Below, piece by piece: positions 20,153 to 33,395 of a stretch of 64,000 nucleotides of DNA. The stretch's first letter is position 1, and every line of letters starts with the position of its first letter. The notes beneath the pieces were generated by a model. It made no database searches. It saw only the letters and a list, made by a program, of their open reading frames with translations, and was not told where the DNA came from. Made by a program: the position numbers and the translations under genes. The stretch spans positions 65,001-129,000 of the forward strand of contig CAJNDS010001158.1 of assembly GCA_905221605.1 (NCBI GenBank), given 5' to 3'. The DNA comes from Symbiodinium natans (lineage: Eukaryota > Sar > Dinophyceae > Suessiales > Symbiodiniaceae).

Positions 20153-23012
20153 GCAAAGTACAACGGGCATCCGAGGCACGTTGCGCGTGTTGGCGCAGAA
20201 GTTGGAATGAGAGGCGGTTTTCTTGCAGTCCTTACGAACCTCATGGAGGGGGGAGTTTCTACGGCGCGGCAATGTGCAGCATCAGATTCCCCATTCTCGG
20301 CTCTTGTGGGCAATCTTGACTGAATGGCGTTCCTGAACTTTCCGGACACAATGCCAGGAGTGGTTCAAGAGTCACCCGCTTCCTGATTCGCTCTTCGACA
20401 ATCCTTCGGGGGCGTTTGCGACCAACACGAAGTCAGATCCCCAGCCTTGCCTAGTAACATGCCAAGGCGCAGTTGTGAAGACATGAGAGTTTACCCAAGT
20501 TCGGCGCCCCTTACGCGCAGGCCCCCGGAGTGTGATCTCTCTCAGGAAACCTTGAGGAAACCTTGAGGAAACCCTGAGGGGAAACCCTAAAGCCGCTAAA
20601 GCCTTCTTTTCTCTGAAAGGGAGTTCCTCGTGTGACAAATTCAGGGGGCGGTCCGACCTGCTGCAGTCACTGTACGACGATTCTGCACCCAACCACCAGG
20701 CCGGGTCAAGGGGTTTTGCAGGAACACGGGGAGCCTTTTGCGCGCCCATGAACCTGATCATGAAGTCAACATCCAAAAACATCCTGACAACCCCAAATGT
20801 CGAAGCCTGTGCAGTCGTCTCCCCTTCGTTCATGGTTCCACCTCAAGCCCCAGAGTCATGCAGAGTCATGGGCAGAATCCGGACAGCAGAGGTCAGCTGT
20901 GGCCGACACGAAGCCAATACGTGTCAGCAATGCCCCGAAGGCGTGCCGCCAGTTTGCCTGAAATAACGCGGTATCCAGGGGATTCCAGGGGATTCCAGGG
21001 GTGTAGCACATCTTGCTATCTCGAGAAACGCAACATTGCCTATGCCGCAGTCCCAGAAAGTTGCCACCAAGTCATAGACTCATCGTGCTGAATCTGCGTG
21101 TTTATACGGTCTTAGAGTGAAGAGTCTTTTGAGCTCTTGGCTTCTTGGGCTGGCAGCGGGTGCCAAGTGATGCCAATCCTAAACTCCACGGCTTCCGCGG
21201 CGACATGCCATGAGACGATCGCCGAACTGCTCGCCCCAAACATTGTCTGCTTCAGGACTCCTTAGCTCTCAACTCTTCAAGCACCGCAAGTGCCGCAAAT
21301 GCCCTCTTGTGCTTGTTGGCGAGCCCATGGCCAGCCCAAAATTCTCTCCCCAATTGACTTCCGAACTGCTTCCTTCGGCCAGCGATTAGAGGACCCCCCT
21401 CCAAAAAGAAACACCTTTGAGACTCTAAGCCTACCCCAAACGCCACAGACCTTGAGCAAACAGCAGCACCTTTCCAAGCCCAACGGTGCAGGCCTCCCGG
21501 GATATGGTGAATTCTGGTGCAATGGTGACTGCGGATGGGTACTGCCGGCACAGATTGTTCCATGAATGCTAGGGAGCTCTCATTCGTTTCTGTGACACGT
21601 GAATGATTCTAGTAGGCGACGTGCGTCCTTGGGTGAGGCCAACGGTGAATGCAAAGCGGTCTACAAAACTCATGACGTCACCTCGCCGGCGGGGGGAGCA
21701 ACAGTTGATAAGCTGAGCAGTCGCAGGGCGGATCGACTATTCTGAACACAACCTATTCCTGGACATGCTATGAGAATGACGTGCTGCATCACGAAGAAGA
21801 GCAGACCCCCCGAAGGGAGCCTGGTTGGAGTTGGTGTTCAAAGAGCCCCATGATGCCGGAGACCTGGCTTCGACGCAACTACCTTGACGATTCTGGAAGG
21901 GAGAAGGGACAGCAGTGCTAGCAGTGCTAGTACTTTCAGCCCCAAGCAGGCAAACATCGACGTTGCCGCAGTCCCAAGGTTGAGGCGGTCAACCTGCGAA
22001 TGGGTGGCACCGTCGGCACCTCAGTGCCGCAATGCCAGCGGAATATGTCGGGGGTTTAGGGTTTATAGGGTTTAGGGTTTAGGGTTTAGGGCCGGGTTTA
22101 TGATACTTGTAGAAATTGGCTTCTGAGGTTCCCAGTGCTATTATGCCCACCAAGGTCCACTAGAATTTCGTTTGCTGCAAGAATTTCGGAGCCGCACTGT
22201 TCTGTCACAGAGGCAAGAATGGCAGAAAGAAAGCGATGTATAGCGATGCACAAGAAACCTCGGCACAGGCCAGTTTCCGTGCAGAACGTACCCTGAGAAA
22301 TGTAAGGGTATCCTGAAGAGGCGAGGGGGCTTGCGGGAGATGACTCACACCTTCACCACACGAATTGAGGCCAAAGCTCCACAGTTTTTTGTGTCTTTGT
22401 ATTGGTGTGAAACATCATAACGCATCACAATGTTTATTCACGACGCTTGCTTACTTGCCGTCCGACATCCGGCCTTCCCCTGTGAGTTCAGACTCCAAGT
22501 CCCTGCTTGCCGTGGCGGCCAGATGTGACATGCTTCTCTCAGCTTTGGGCCTGCCGACCGCAGAGGCATGGAGGGGGGCAAAGATCTTCGGGACGACCCT
22601 TTGCCTCCTTTCCTCAGCTTCGAAAGGCCTCTGGCCGTGGATCCCCCCCGGAAAAAATCTTCGGATCCTTTGGAGGGATCCCGGAATCGGTGTTGTCCTG
22701 GCGCTGCACGTCCCCACTGCGTTGCAGTACAAACAAGGCTTCACTGGCTTGCAACATGCGAGAGGGCACGGTTTCAACGTTCGGCCATACGAGTTTCATG
22801 GAGTTTCCTTCGGTGCTCCATTGGAGCCGATGCGACTCCCCACAGGGACGCGTGCGGATGCAGGGGCTCTGCACAGCTCATATGCAGGGCTTCCGGGCTG
22901 TGATCCCACATCTCTGCTGATGAAACGAAGGGCGTTTAAGGCAGCCCATAGCATGGACTAGACAGGAAAAATGTTTGTGCTGAAGGTGTAGCTTCATCTT
23001 TTATTGGGTAAG
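20153..23012. other. Region with possible last GT54 exons
   Basis: A segment near 21480-21540 reads GAGLPGYGEFWCNGDCGWVL, which resembles the [12 protein letters not shown] segment of domain 1 and could belong to the domain 2 tail. I could not join it. Otherwise I see one TTTAGGG cluster (22045-22091) and no identifiable gene. Confidence 0.3.
22045..22091 (+). repeat. Interstitial TTTAGGG tract
   Basis: Five or so TTTAGGG units, one interrupted by TATA. Confidence 0.9.
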
Positions 23013-23314
23013 ATGGGTTTGATTGGGGTCCTGCAATGTCTCCTTTTTTCCCGCCTTGTCTCCGTTTTCACAAGAAGTTCACAAGACGTTCAACGGCCTC
23101 AGGTGAAGCAGAGCTCCGCGGTGCAGCCCTTGGAGCTTTCCTGCTCAGACGTCCTCAAAAGATGCTCCCCGACAGGCTCCGACTGCACTGGGGGATCTCC
23201 GAAAAAACTGTTTTTATTGCTGAGGCGGAGGCTCCTGATGACGACTTCGACTACGCACTGGATGATGCCGAAATGCGATCGCCCCAGTGCTCCCGCTTTG
23301 GGCCTTTGCTTGTG
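23013..23314 (+). CDS. Possible first exon with signal peptide (uncertain)
   Basis: The ATG opens MGLIGVLQCLLFSRLVSVF, a plausible signal peptide, then a Ser/Gln-rich stretch. A GT donor is possible at CAG|GTGAAG near 23102. A different frame at about 23200-23370 (EAEAPDDDFDYALDDAEM) also looks protein-like. The two cannot be joined without an intron or frameshift. No family recognised. Confidence 0.25.
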
Positions 23315-23479
23315 AGCATGGTGGACTCAGTCGAGGAATGCTTTTATGTGAGCACTCCTTTGCTAGCTTCAGACCCACAGACACGGGTACCCCATCACTC
23401 GGAACGCACCGCAAGCCCGAGTCCCACGAGGGGTGCATTTCAGATGCTTTTAACTGTTTTTCTGTATTTGGGAGCGGGC

Positions 23480-26400
23480 CCCTACGGGTCCTGAGAAAAG
23501 ATGCGCGCTTTGCAACGCAGGTTGTGCTGGTTTTCCTCCTTTTCGAGCCAAGGGAAAGCTTGCGCCAAGCTTGCCTTAAGGCTCTTTGGGCAGAGTGCGG
23601 CTGCCAGCGTCGCAGACTAAGACAGAGATGGAATGCGTGGGTACCTGCAGTGGATAATCCCTGCTAGTGCAGTGCCAGTGTTGACTCGTGTTTTTGAGAT
23701 GTCTACGATGGTAATGACGGGTGCGGGAACCTCACTCTTCAGAAATGAGCAACTGTTAGCAGTCATTAGCAGCAGCAGTCAGGAGACGGGTTGTGCGCCT
23801 GTTTAAACGAACCCCTCCGCCGCCGCGATGCACGGTTTACATTAATTCCTGTGGCTTCATCCGGGGTCACCATGAACCCACAGCATGTACTGAGCCATTC
23901 ACCTTTTGATTTTTTGGTTCAGGAGGGGCAGCCATGCGGCAAGTACAGCAGGATCCTCAACCTCGCCGGGCGTGAGGCGCCTGAATCGCCTGAGCTTTCC
24001 CAACTTTGTTTTTGGGGGCGCATGGGTTTGTTGTCACTTGATCTTTTGGGGGCATCGTGTTGGCATGACTTTGCACTCCTAGATCTTGAAGGAGCCATAG
24101 CCATAAATGAAGCCATACTCAGGGGGCCTTACCTCTTGAAGTCTTGGAAGCAAGGCAAACCATGAAGGAGGTGGTGTGCCTTTGGGTTCGCTAATATGGC
24201 GGGTGCACATAGCGAGCTGCAGAGTGGAACATGCCGTTGGGTCGTGCAGGTATTCTGGCGAAGCAGCTTTAGCACACCCATCAAGGATGCCGGAGCCTCA
24301 GTGGCGAATCGTATCTGCTCTGGAGGCAAGAAGCGCCCCTTGGGATGCTAGGACTTCGGCTTATCCCAGTTTTGGACAGGGCCTCGCCTGTTGACCTCCT
24401 AAGAAGCCAGGGTGGCGAACGTGCTTCTCAAATGCTATCTAAGGCCTTGCAGCACCGAAGCTTTGAGTAGTTCGTGTGCAAACTTTCGCAGTGAGTTTTT
24501 AGGTTTTAGCATGATACACCTAAGCACTACACCGCTGCCAAGCCCTGCCATTGTGTCCTGCATTTACGGTTTAGTCAAGTGTGGTCCCATCTCGAGGTGC
24601 GGTGCATCCGCATCCAGGTGTCTCGCGCGCACGTCTCAGTCAGATGCTTGCAGTAGTTCCACTTGATGCTCAGGTATAAATGCCTGTGTACCTTGTGCGC
24701 AGGTCGGGGTAGGTAGAACTATAGGCAGACCAGCAGACATGAAATACACCGTTAGGTTAGGACAGCTCACGTTATATGCCGACTCGTACATTGGAAGAGA
24801 TATACGCGCACATCTGTTTTTAGAGAAAACAAGAGCCCCAGCTTCTCGTAGCTATCATCGCCATCGAAAGCTTGCGCGCTCTTTCTCGGCCTCTCTCTAC
24901 CATGCGCTTTGTCCTCTTCGAGGCTCAGCAGCATCCTCTGGTTCTCCGAAGTCTCCAAGTGCGGACGCAGCTTCCGCAGGTCTCCGGGCTTGGAGCCAAT
25001 AAGGTTTGAGGAGTTAGCATTTTCCGGTTCAGCAACAGCTTAGCCGAAATGCTTAGCAGACGGGGTTTGAGGATCTGCTATGCGCAGATACTGCAAGCCT
25101 AGCCATCCTCGGCATAGTCGGCATCGAGGGTGCGGGGACCTTCAAGGGGACCTTCAGAATCGATGTGAAGCAGGGTTTATATTACTTGTTGGTGAGTGTA
25201 TATAAGGGCCCTTTTTAATATTGGTGAGCGTGTATATTGGGCGTCCTTTTGGGGGATGACGAGGCACATAAACCCCACTTCAGTAACCACCCATACTTTC
25301 ACTAGGCGAAGGACTGCTCAGCGTCCTGGGCCTGCACCCAAACTCAAGTGGATGCAACACAGCCCCAGCGGAAGGAATTGGCGCAGTGTAAGCACTGCAG
25401 CCATCCCTTGAAATTTCAGAGTCCTGCACCCTCAGCACCCATCAAACGGAGATTTTCCCTTTTTTGGGGATGTGTTTTTCGGTCATCGCATTGCTTTGGC
25501 ACGGGTACTGCCGTGAGGAAGGGCCCATTTATGCAAGTGAACAAGCTCAAGAAGGGACATTGTTGAGGGGGACACCCCCCAAAAAACGCTCCAAGTCCTT
25601 CAGGGCCTTTGTCAGAGTTTTATGATGCAGAGGCGCCTTGTGTCAGAATAAGAGGGGGGAAGCGTTCGGATGTTCGGACAACTTGCTGTCGCCACTGAGG
25701 ACAAGCCAGCGCCACCGCCGCAAAGCTGCAATTGGGACACTGCATGGCTGCGAATTTCTTATACACAGACTTAACATATGGGAGCTTGCAAACATGCGAT
25801 CGCCTCGGGTGCACTTAAAGCGTAAAGACATGATCGCAAGAGGTTCTTTGTCCTCTCTGCAAAAGATTGATATGTATATATATATATATACATATAATAT
25901 CACACTTGTAAGCAAAGCTGATAGCCAGTCGATCACCGGCTGTACGGCTCCAGCCAACCGTTCGCACAGCTAAGCTCAGATAAGTCCAGGACGACCAAAC
26001 CCCCAAACGCACTGTCCCCCAACTTTGCAGCCCCCGAAACCTATAGAAACCCTTTCCAGCCCTCTGAGCCACCTCCCCCCCTCTGAGCCCCCTCTGGTCT
26101 TTGTCAGCCCTTCGCTCCGAAGCTCTGTCGTCCGGAGTCAGGCAGGCCTTTGGATGACTTGTTGGCTTGGGTTTCGTGTCGGTTTGAAAGTGCGAGTTCC
26201 CGACGACTACGGGATCAATGCAATTCGATCCGCTTCTTTGAGGTTCGGAGGTTTAAGAGTTTTTTTCCATGACGGCACGTACTTCCTAGATGGACGTGTG
26301 CTAGGTCTGTTGTGGTTGCATTCCGATTCAGATTGGGAACTTGGCAAAGTTGGCATAAGCTGGACCTGCAAGCGCCCTCTCAGGGAAGGTCAATTGCCCT

Positions 26401-27298
26401 CTTTCCGCCAAGACTCGCATTTGACACATGTTGACCCACTTTGCAAGATTCTGCAACGGAGTTCCTTCATCTTTTTAGGGACCTCTCGGAAGGAACCAAA
26501 ACCGCACAATGGTTCAAAGAGGTTCTGAGACTTCCTGCACCATCTGTCGCTGGCTCCGCACCTGCGAGGGAGAGACGCGGCACGAGCACTTCCTGCAATG
26601 GGTTGGCAGCCAAGCGGTCTGGGTTTTGGGGGGTTTTTGTGGACGATGGTGTGCCATCAAAGTTTGGAGTGCCGAGCCCTCCACCCTCCGCCCTAGGTTC
26701 CAACAAGTGTATTTGCACAGAACCCCAGCGTGCCCTTCTGGCTTGTCGGCTTGTCCAACGTTGGGCACTGACCAGTCTAGAGGGCCTCGACTGCCTTTAA
26801 GTGGAGAGATTGGAAAACCCGGACCACAAATCTGCCGCTTCTTTTTCACCTTCTTCCTCGTCGCATTGGCTTCCTACTGCACCACCTCACCACACCGAGC
26901 GGATTTTTCTGATTGAGCAGTTTCATCATTTTTCGCACCTGGGATTTGTTGCTGGGCTGGACACTTGCACCACTGTGGTGGGGGGGGGGAGGTGTGATTT
27001 CCTGCTGCACGGGGTAGAATCGGCGATCTTTGGTCCAGAGTTGGCACCTTCTTAGGAGGCTGAGAGTTCCAGGAGGTGCCTAAGCCTTAGCGGCTCAGAG
27101 TCCGCAATTTGATGGGCTGAAGGCCTCACTTCCCAGTGGCCACCATGGCGTGTTATGTTGTTCTGTATGATGATGAGCCGGTGTCCCACCCGGTCTAGTG
27201 CCCTAGCCCCAGAGCAGCCCACAGAGAGTCCTGCCGGGTTGACTTTCCAAGTGGTTTGCTGCAGCGTACAGAGAAGGAGGAGGGGACGATTTGTCGGG

Positions 27299-27335
<37 letters not shown>

Positions 27336-30300
27336 GGGGCGGAAGGGGGGCAGATGGGGGCGGGGCAGAGGGGGGGGTGGGGGGGGGGGGGGGGGGGGGG
27401 AAAGGGGAGGTGGGGGTCCAACCCCGAAGCTGCTTTGGACTGCCGCGATGAATATGAGTTTGTCATCTGTTTTCTTTGCCAGATGCATAGTTTGGGGACG
27501 AAATGTACGACCCACCTTAGTTGCCTCCTCTTCATCTGCTTCACTTTCATCTCTATCGGCTTTTTTTTTTTTCATTTTCTGTTGTTTGGTGATTGGTTGC
27601 TGTTGCAGTTGCAGATGATCTTTCAACAAAAGCAGCATCTTTGTGAAACGTTATTCTTTTTTGGTGTTTATCAGCTCGCAGCATGCATGCTGTACAGAGT
27701 ATTCGATGGTTCAAATGTTCGTCACATTTGAGATTTTCCATCAAAAGGGGCGGCCGGGTGGGGGGGGGGGGGGGTTGAGGTCCCGGAAAAAAAAAAAACA
27801 AGCTGTAACTTCTGGAATTCACAGCCTTGGTTTAGGGTGGGGATGATCGAGGTGTTGCGAGTAGTGAGGGGAGGCCCCGCCTCATGCTTACTCAACAAGT
27901 CGTGGATTCACACCAGTGAGGTATGGTTGACCTGGCTGGCAGTGCTTGCAGGAGCTTGGGCCTCAGAGCCCTGAATCCCAACACAAAACAAGGCGAGCTG
28001 TTGAAATTGCAACTTCTTGTGGCCATGAGTAACATGAGACTCGAGGGATCTTGAGGGTCCAGGGTGCACGCATCTCACACGGGGATCCTGCACCCTTGAA
28101 AACTCGAAGGGGAGGCAGAGGAATCTGAAATAATCTGAACGTTTCATGCTGCAGGTCTTCGCGGGTCTGCTGGGCACTCTGCTCAGGCGCAAGACGAGGC
28201 AGCACGACCTCCCAGGCCCGAATAAGCAGCTGAAGCATGGCCGTCCTTCTGCTGGTTGGCATTCATTTAGTCTACTTGCCCAACAAAGCACATCCTCCTG
28301 TAGCCTTTCAAACGGTGATGCCATAGCGCCAGGGGTTCGCGAAAACAGCATGCTCTCTGTCAGGTGTTGGACGCAGCTGGTGATGCTCTGGAGGCTCATA
28401 TATCCAGCAGTTCTTTCATGCAACTCTTTGATACAACTAGCCAGGCTAAACTTCCCTGCGATGCTGGGTTTTCACAGCACAGAGCAGACCAGACAGTGAG
28501 GCTAGTAATTGCTGCTTGCATGAAATGTGCGAGTGTAAGCTATGAAACAGCTGGGCTGCTGGCAGACAGGCCAAGAAACATCAAGAAACCAAGAGAAGCG
28601 TCAATGCAACCTCCTGAAAGGTGGATGCTGAACGCTGACTGAACTGGGTGACAGTTCAGCGAGACAGACCGTGACTTGAGCAGCTCCTAATTAACTGTTG
28701 GCCCTGGGCTCATTTTTGAGGCTGTTTGCCTTCTGGCTTTCTTGACCCGCAGCTCCCAACTTCGCATGGTTTTTCCCGATGCAGATGTGGGCCCCGAATC
28801 TCCAGTGCGCGCACGCCTGTTGCATATGTATCGCAGGGATGGCCCACAAATTGGTTTGTGCACACCGCAACACAAGAACGCGAAAGAGCAAGCTCAGAGC
28901 TTCAGTGATCCTGCTCGGGTTCCATGTTCCATGCCCGAAGTCACTGGATCTATGCCGACAGCAATGTTCCATAATGTTCCCCCATTCCAAGAAAGCCTCC
29001 CAAAAAGCAAGTTTTAAACGTCGGGGCGATCCCCCCTCCTCTTTTCCCGCCGCGTACATACCGTGACGTTGGTGCGGGGGGATGGGGCAAGGCCGCTTCC
29101 CTTTGGTTCAGCAGGCAGCGTACATAATCCTACGCTTTCCCCTGCCACGAAGGCGGTATCGGCGGCATCTCTAAAAAGAGGTGAGCACATTGAAGCTTGC
29201 CCAGCTTGCGCGCACACACGCAGATCTTCTTATGAAGCAATGCCTCGGCAGAGGCGATGTTTTTTTGGATGACTTCTCTATTGAAACCGCTAATCCGAAG
29301 CTTTTTCCTGTTGTAGCTATGAGCACGAGCTTCTTGACTATGATTTGTTGCGGGCTAGGCATGTAGAAGACATGATCTTTTCTCCTATAATCCCATCCAT
29401 CAAACGTTGTAGTCGTAATAGACAATTGTCAGCGCTTGCGCGCGCCCGCCTCGGCAGCCGGGTTGGCCCAAGGCGGGGTGCAACGTGCACCTCGCAAACG
29501 AAGGAACGCCGAGTCCTATGTCACTTGGTGCAGCACCACGCACGTCAGGAGTTCAGGAAAGGCTTTCAAAGGGTCTTTGTGGCATGGTCTCTGTGGGAGG
29601 GGCCCACAGACTGTCGGGTCCTACAGGGGGGGTGGAGGAGGAGGTAGGCCAGGTAGGCCAGATCTTGGTCTGCTTGTTCTAGACGCCTCTCGGCCAGAAG
29701 CCTAACCGAGCAATACTTTTTTTCATCTACTCATGTTTAAACCGTTGCAATTTAGCATTACAGAACATGCGCAAAAAACCAGCCGAACTCGGGGAATCGG
29801 CATCCTGGAACAGGTTGCCCTGGAACAGGTTGCCCTGGCAATGATGTATTCAATCGATTAGGTCAGCCTGAAGAGTACGAAAATCCTGCCTAATTCGATT
29901 GCCCTGCAGCCGGGTAGCATGGAGTGCATGGCCTCCACCCCGCACACGCCCAGTCAACGCCCTGCAACGCAACCGGTAGTTTCATGATGCAGAAAATATT
30001 CGGGATCTTAAGGTCGGAGGGATGATGCATTCGGGGGATGTCGGGGAAGTCTTTTTCTTATGGGGTTTACTTTACTTCATGACCCGATGAGGAAATGCCC
30101 CTGAGTTGCTCCAAACGCGCAAGTTGCGCAAATGATCTTGTAAGCAAAGTTCTAAAGAGTTTGTTCAGACTCAGGAAATCCACCGGTTATGGGCCGAAGA
30201 TAACACAAGGTTTGCTCATCTGAAAAGAGGACGGGTCAATTCAAGGCTCCACGTCCCCAAGCCCCCCGCATTCGGGACAAACCGAGATTGTTGCGCAAGC

Positions 30301-30540
30301 TTTGCTGCCAGAACAGGCGGAAGAGCTTCAGTATCTAGAGTACACGAACCCTCTCGAATCTCGAATGGACAAAGGCCATACATAAGTGGACATGACCCGC
30401 AACCGTTTCGATCTTTGTGCTGCAGTTTGAGGCCCAGGCTGTCCATGCTTCACAGGTCCCCCCCATCGAAACCCGGAGAAGCTATCAGAAGGCCAAGAGC
30501 TTTGACAGTGCAGATTGCTGCCTCTAGTATTGAGTGCAGA
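23480..30540. other. 7 kb without identifiable gene
   Basis: I see no domain I can name. Features are a TA tract (25871-25892), G-rich tracts (27296-27416 and 27759-27774) and scattered frames under 175 codons on both strands. Segments with a protein-like look are 28355-28500 on + (ALEAHISSSSFMQLFDTTSQ) and 28742-28930 on + (VRARLLHMYRRDGPQIG), possibly isolated exons. The minus-strand frame 27908-28423 (171 codons) overlaps the first and has no recognised domain. Confidence 0.4.
27296..27416. repeat. Long G-rich tract with a 33-base G homopolymer
   Basis: About 120 bases, mostly G on +, with an uninterrupted run at 27302-27334 and another of about 22 ending at 27400. It is likely to form quadruplexes and to be error-prone in assembly. 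Gly- or Pro-rich frames on either strand are artefacts of composition. Confidence 0.95.
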
Positions 30541-32360
30541 TGTGATGTGAACTGAACAGGTCATGACGGCCCTGCCTTCCCTGTCCTTCTCCGCGAAGGC
30601 GCCGCTTCGGCAAAGCGTGATAATCTGATAGTTGGATTCGGATTTCGTGGATTTAGGACGTTGGTTGTTGCTAGTTGTTGAGCCGTGTCGCCGTGCGACT
30701 CCCTGTATTTCGGTGCAACATGTCAGGAAGATAGATATCGCTGGGCTTGCAGGGGCTCCGAAGTATGTTGGGCAAAGATGCTTCCGAGCCTCGCATCTTG
30801 CAGGGCTTGTAGGGCTTGTAGGGATGCTCTGTCCGGAGATGCTATCGTCACACGCTCGAAGCGTCTGCTGATAGAAGAAGACTTGAGACGTGGAGGAGTG
30901 GGATTCTGCGACCTCAAAGCTGGACGCTTCACGCTTCGCATCACCCTTGAGCCCCTTGCCTAACTGGTTCACTTAAGGATACATCTTTAAATCTTTACCT
31001 TGCCTTTTTTTTCCAGCTCCCCGTTGGGGAAGTCCTTGAACACTGGCATACACTGGGCTCCAAGCACTGCGCGTCCGAGGCACTACTAGCACGAGCTGCA
31101 GCGTCTTCCCTTGGATTGAGGCGCCTCTGACGGTCTTTTCACTAGAAAGTTCCCCCAAGTTCCCGAGTTTTGACAGAAATCGCCGACATGAGGCAAAGCA
31201 TCCCCAAAGCTCGGTAAAAGGACGTACTGCACCCTACCACGCTTGGTCTTGCACAGCTGCACGCCCAGGTAGAGCTCGTAAACAGCCCATTGCAACCATT
31301 GTGAAGTCGCTCTGTAGTGACTGTGCGAACGAAAAGTTGGTGACAATCCAAGCGGCTGCCCCCGTTCAGAAGGAACTCTCCTATTATTTTCTGGGAAGGA
31401 TGTGGCAGACTTGCCAGACGACTCATCTCCAACAAGCTGCGCGAGCCCCAGGAGCATCTTGCCGGAAGAGCGTCAATCTGTCGTCTTGATATCAAGGGGC
31501 TCAACATGCTTGGATGTTTTTGTCACTTGTGCCGCGAGGTGAGGCAGAAAGCGTTGCCTCCACGGACTCCACAGATTCGCTGGAGGCATTGCTGGTATGG
31601 GTGGGAGGCGTCAGGCGGCACTGATATTGTCACCCTTGCAGCCCTGAGGAGCTCGAAACACCGTCTCACTTGGTGATGACCCAGGACGGATCCGTGGAGC
31701 TCCGGCCTGACAGCTCAGCGTCAAAAGATGTGTACAGAAAGCTTGCGTGCATCAGCATTCCGGAGACGGGATTTTGGAGGGGTCTTGAGCTCCTGCTCAT
31801 GGAAGAACTATGGGGTCCCACAGGGCTGCATTATTTGCACCCACTCTGGAGCCAGACCACGGACATGGTAATTCACTGTGTGCCTGCGCGATGCACGAGC
31901 GCAGAGCTGGAGGGGTTCATCCGTGCCAGGGCACCCAGCATGCCTCTCGAGACCAAAATCACGCTGCCCTCGAACCGAGACGGCACCAACCGACGCTGCG
32001 CATTCGTAGCCCATCATGCAAACTTACGTACCACGGTCGCAGCTTTGTGGCAGCAGCGTTTGCCGTCTCGGCCAGGGTCTGGGCCACTGAAGTTGTTTCC
32101 AGCTTGCTTGCAAGAGTTCTATCGCAGGTTGGGCGGTGGGCCAGGGGACGCGCCGTTGTGGCTCACCGGCAGCACCAGATACTGACAGAATATGTGCTCT
32201 GCTGAATGTGACTCTTGCGACGTGCTGCTACGTGTGACTTGAAAGAAGCCTCAGTTTGTGGCTACTCTGAGTTTGGCAGAACTTGTGAGACAGCGGATTG
32301 TATGACACGAGTCGCTCAACCCTATGCATTGGCGACGTGTTGTGCCCTCCCTGAGATGCA
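30540..32360. repeat. Segmental duplication block B, copy 1
   Basis: Matches about 35470-38003 through several collinear segments: the CTTCTCCGCGAAGGCGCCG region, the ATGCTATCGTCACACGCTCG region, and the RRM-like ORF with about 170 bases after its stop. Relative to copy 2 it lacks roughly 20 bases before the ORF (near 31650) and the ~0.6 kb inserted in copy 2. Confidence 0.85.
31676..32185 (+). CDS. RRM-like protein, possibly Mei2-type, copy 1
   Basis: An ATG-to-stop frame of 169 residues. The centre reads TDMVIHCVPARCTSAELEGF and, 30 residues on, NRRCAFVAHHANLRTTVAAL. This spacing and pattern resemble the RNP2 and RNP1 strands of an RNA-recognition motif, closest in my judgement to the C-terminal RRM of Mei2-like proteins (TT.MI.N.P.KYT, then GYAFI). 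The RNP1 aromatic positions are weak. The upstream sequence has another frame without a stop in copy 2 but is shortened in copy 1, so the true 5' structure is unknown. A second copy, differing at only a few residues, lies 5.7 kb downstream. If real it would bind RNA in nucleus or cytoplasm, unlike the glycan genes around it. Confidence 0.45.
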   Translation: MTQDGSVELRPDSSASKDVYRKLACISIPETGFWRGLELLLMEELWGPTGLHYLHPLWSQTTDMVIHCVPARCTSAELEGFIRARAPSMPLETKITLPSNRDGTNRRCAFVAHHANLRTTVAALWQQRLPSRPGSGPLKLFPACLQEFYRRLGGGPGDAPLWLTGSTRY

Positions 32361-33395
32361 AAGTAGAGACCCCTGCCAGGGGACAAGGACGGGGCAAAAA
32401 CGGAGCAGAGTCCAGCACAGAGCAACACCAAAAACAGCTCAGCCACCAAGTAGCCAAGTTCGCGCCAGTGTCATCCTCCCTGAGTAAACGAATTCTTGGA
32501 AATCAGGGAAGAAAGCGCTCGAGCTTCCCAAATCTCACCGTTAGTGGTTTCTTCACAACTGCTTTCCCGCACTGCATCGACTACCTCAACGCTGAACTTG
32601 TTCGCAGCATACGAGAAAAACTGAGAAAGAAGCTCTATAGTACTAGGTTGCGCTCGCAAGTCTTGAACCATTGCGGCCGCCTGCTCTGTGTCTCTGAGCC
32701 CGCCTTGATCCTGACTCTCCAGAACCGAGAGCGCAGCAGTGGCGGGATACTTGCGGATCTTTTTTTCAGTGGAGGAGTTCCAGGCAAGGTATCAGCTCAA
32801 TGGCTGAAAGAGGGTGGATGAAAGTCTCGAGCCCTGCTGCAAGCTCGATAGGAGAGGGTAGCCTTCCGGGCCTCAGTGGCCCATTCAGACCTTTGGTCCA
32901 TTTGACTCATTTGACCCATTTCGGTCATTCTGCCGCCTTTCTCTTCACCTTCTGCTCTATGTATTTCGTGTTCTCAATTTGTGTTTTGCAGTCCTGTGTT
33001 GTAGGTTGCACGGGGGCATGTCCAGTGGGTCAAGTGGCGTTGCCCCGGCCTTTAGCTGCTACAGGAAGAAACCGCAGTCGGGCCTCTGCATTCCAGTTGT
33101 CTGCAGCTACTGGATTTTCCTGTGGCATCGCCAAAAGCTGAGCACGGAAACTAGGACTCTGCAAGCTCCGAACAATCAGAAGGTCTATAGACTCCATCGA
33201 CACGTAGCCACGCGCACGTGCAAAATACCGGAGGTACGAGTAGAGCAGCCGAGCAACATCGAGCAGCACTCAACAGCCATGTCAGTAATCAGCCAAGAGG
33301 CCTAGTGAGTGCTGAGCACCTTAGATAGCGGGAGGCTCGCTGGCAAGCTTGAGCCTGGAGCTAGCAGAATTCCTCACTCGACCTATTGGTCATAT
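32361..33395. other. Unidentified region after block B copy 1
   Basis: A frame at 32324-32821 reads a helical-looking stretch (IDYLNAELVRSIREKLRKKL), but I recognise no domain, and its start lies in duplicated sequence. Nothing else can be supported. Confidence 0.3.

Noticed and set aside
27195-27638. Minus-strand proline-rich frame and plus-strand glycine-rich frames
   Set aside because: Composition artefacts of the G tract.
30328-30972. Minus-strand frame of 214 codons
   Set aside because: It overlaps duplicated block B, is not preserved at the same length in copy 2 and has no recognisable domain.
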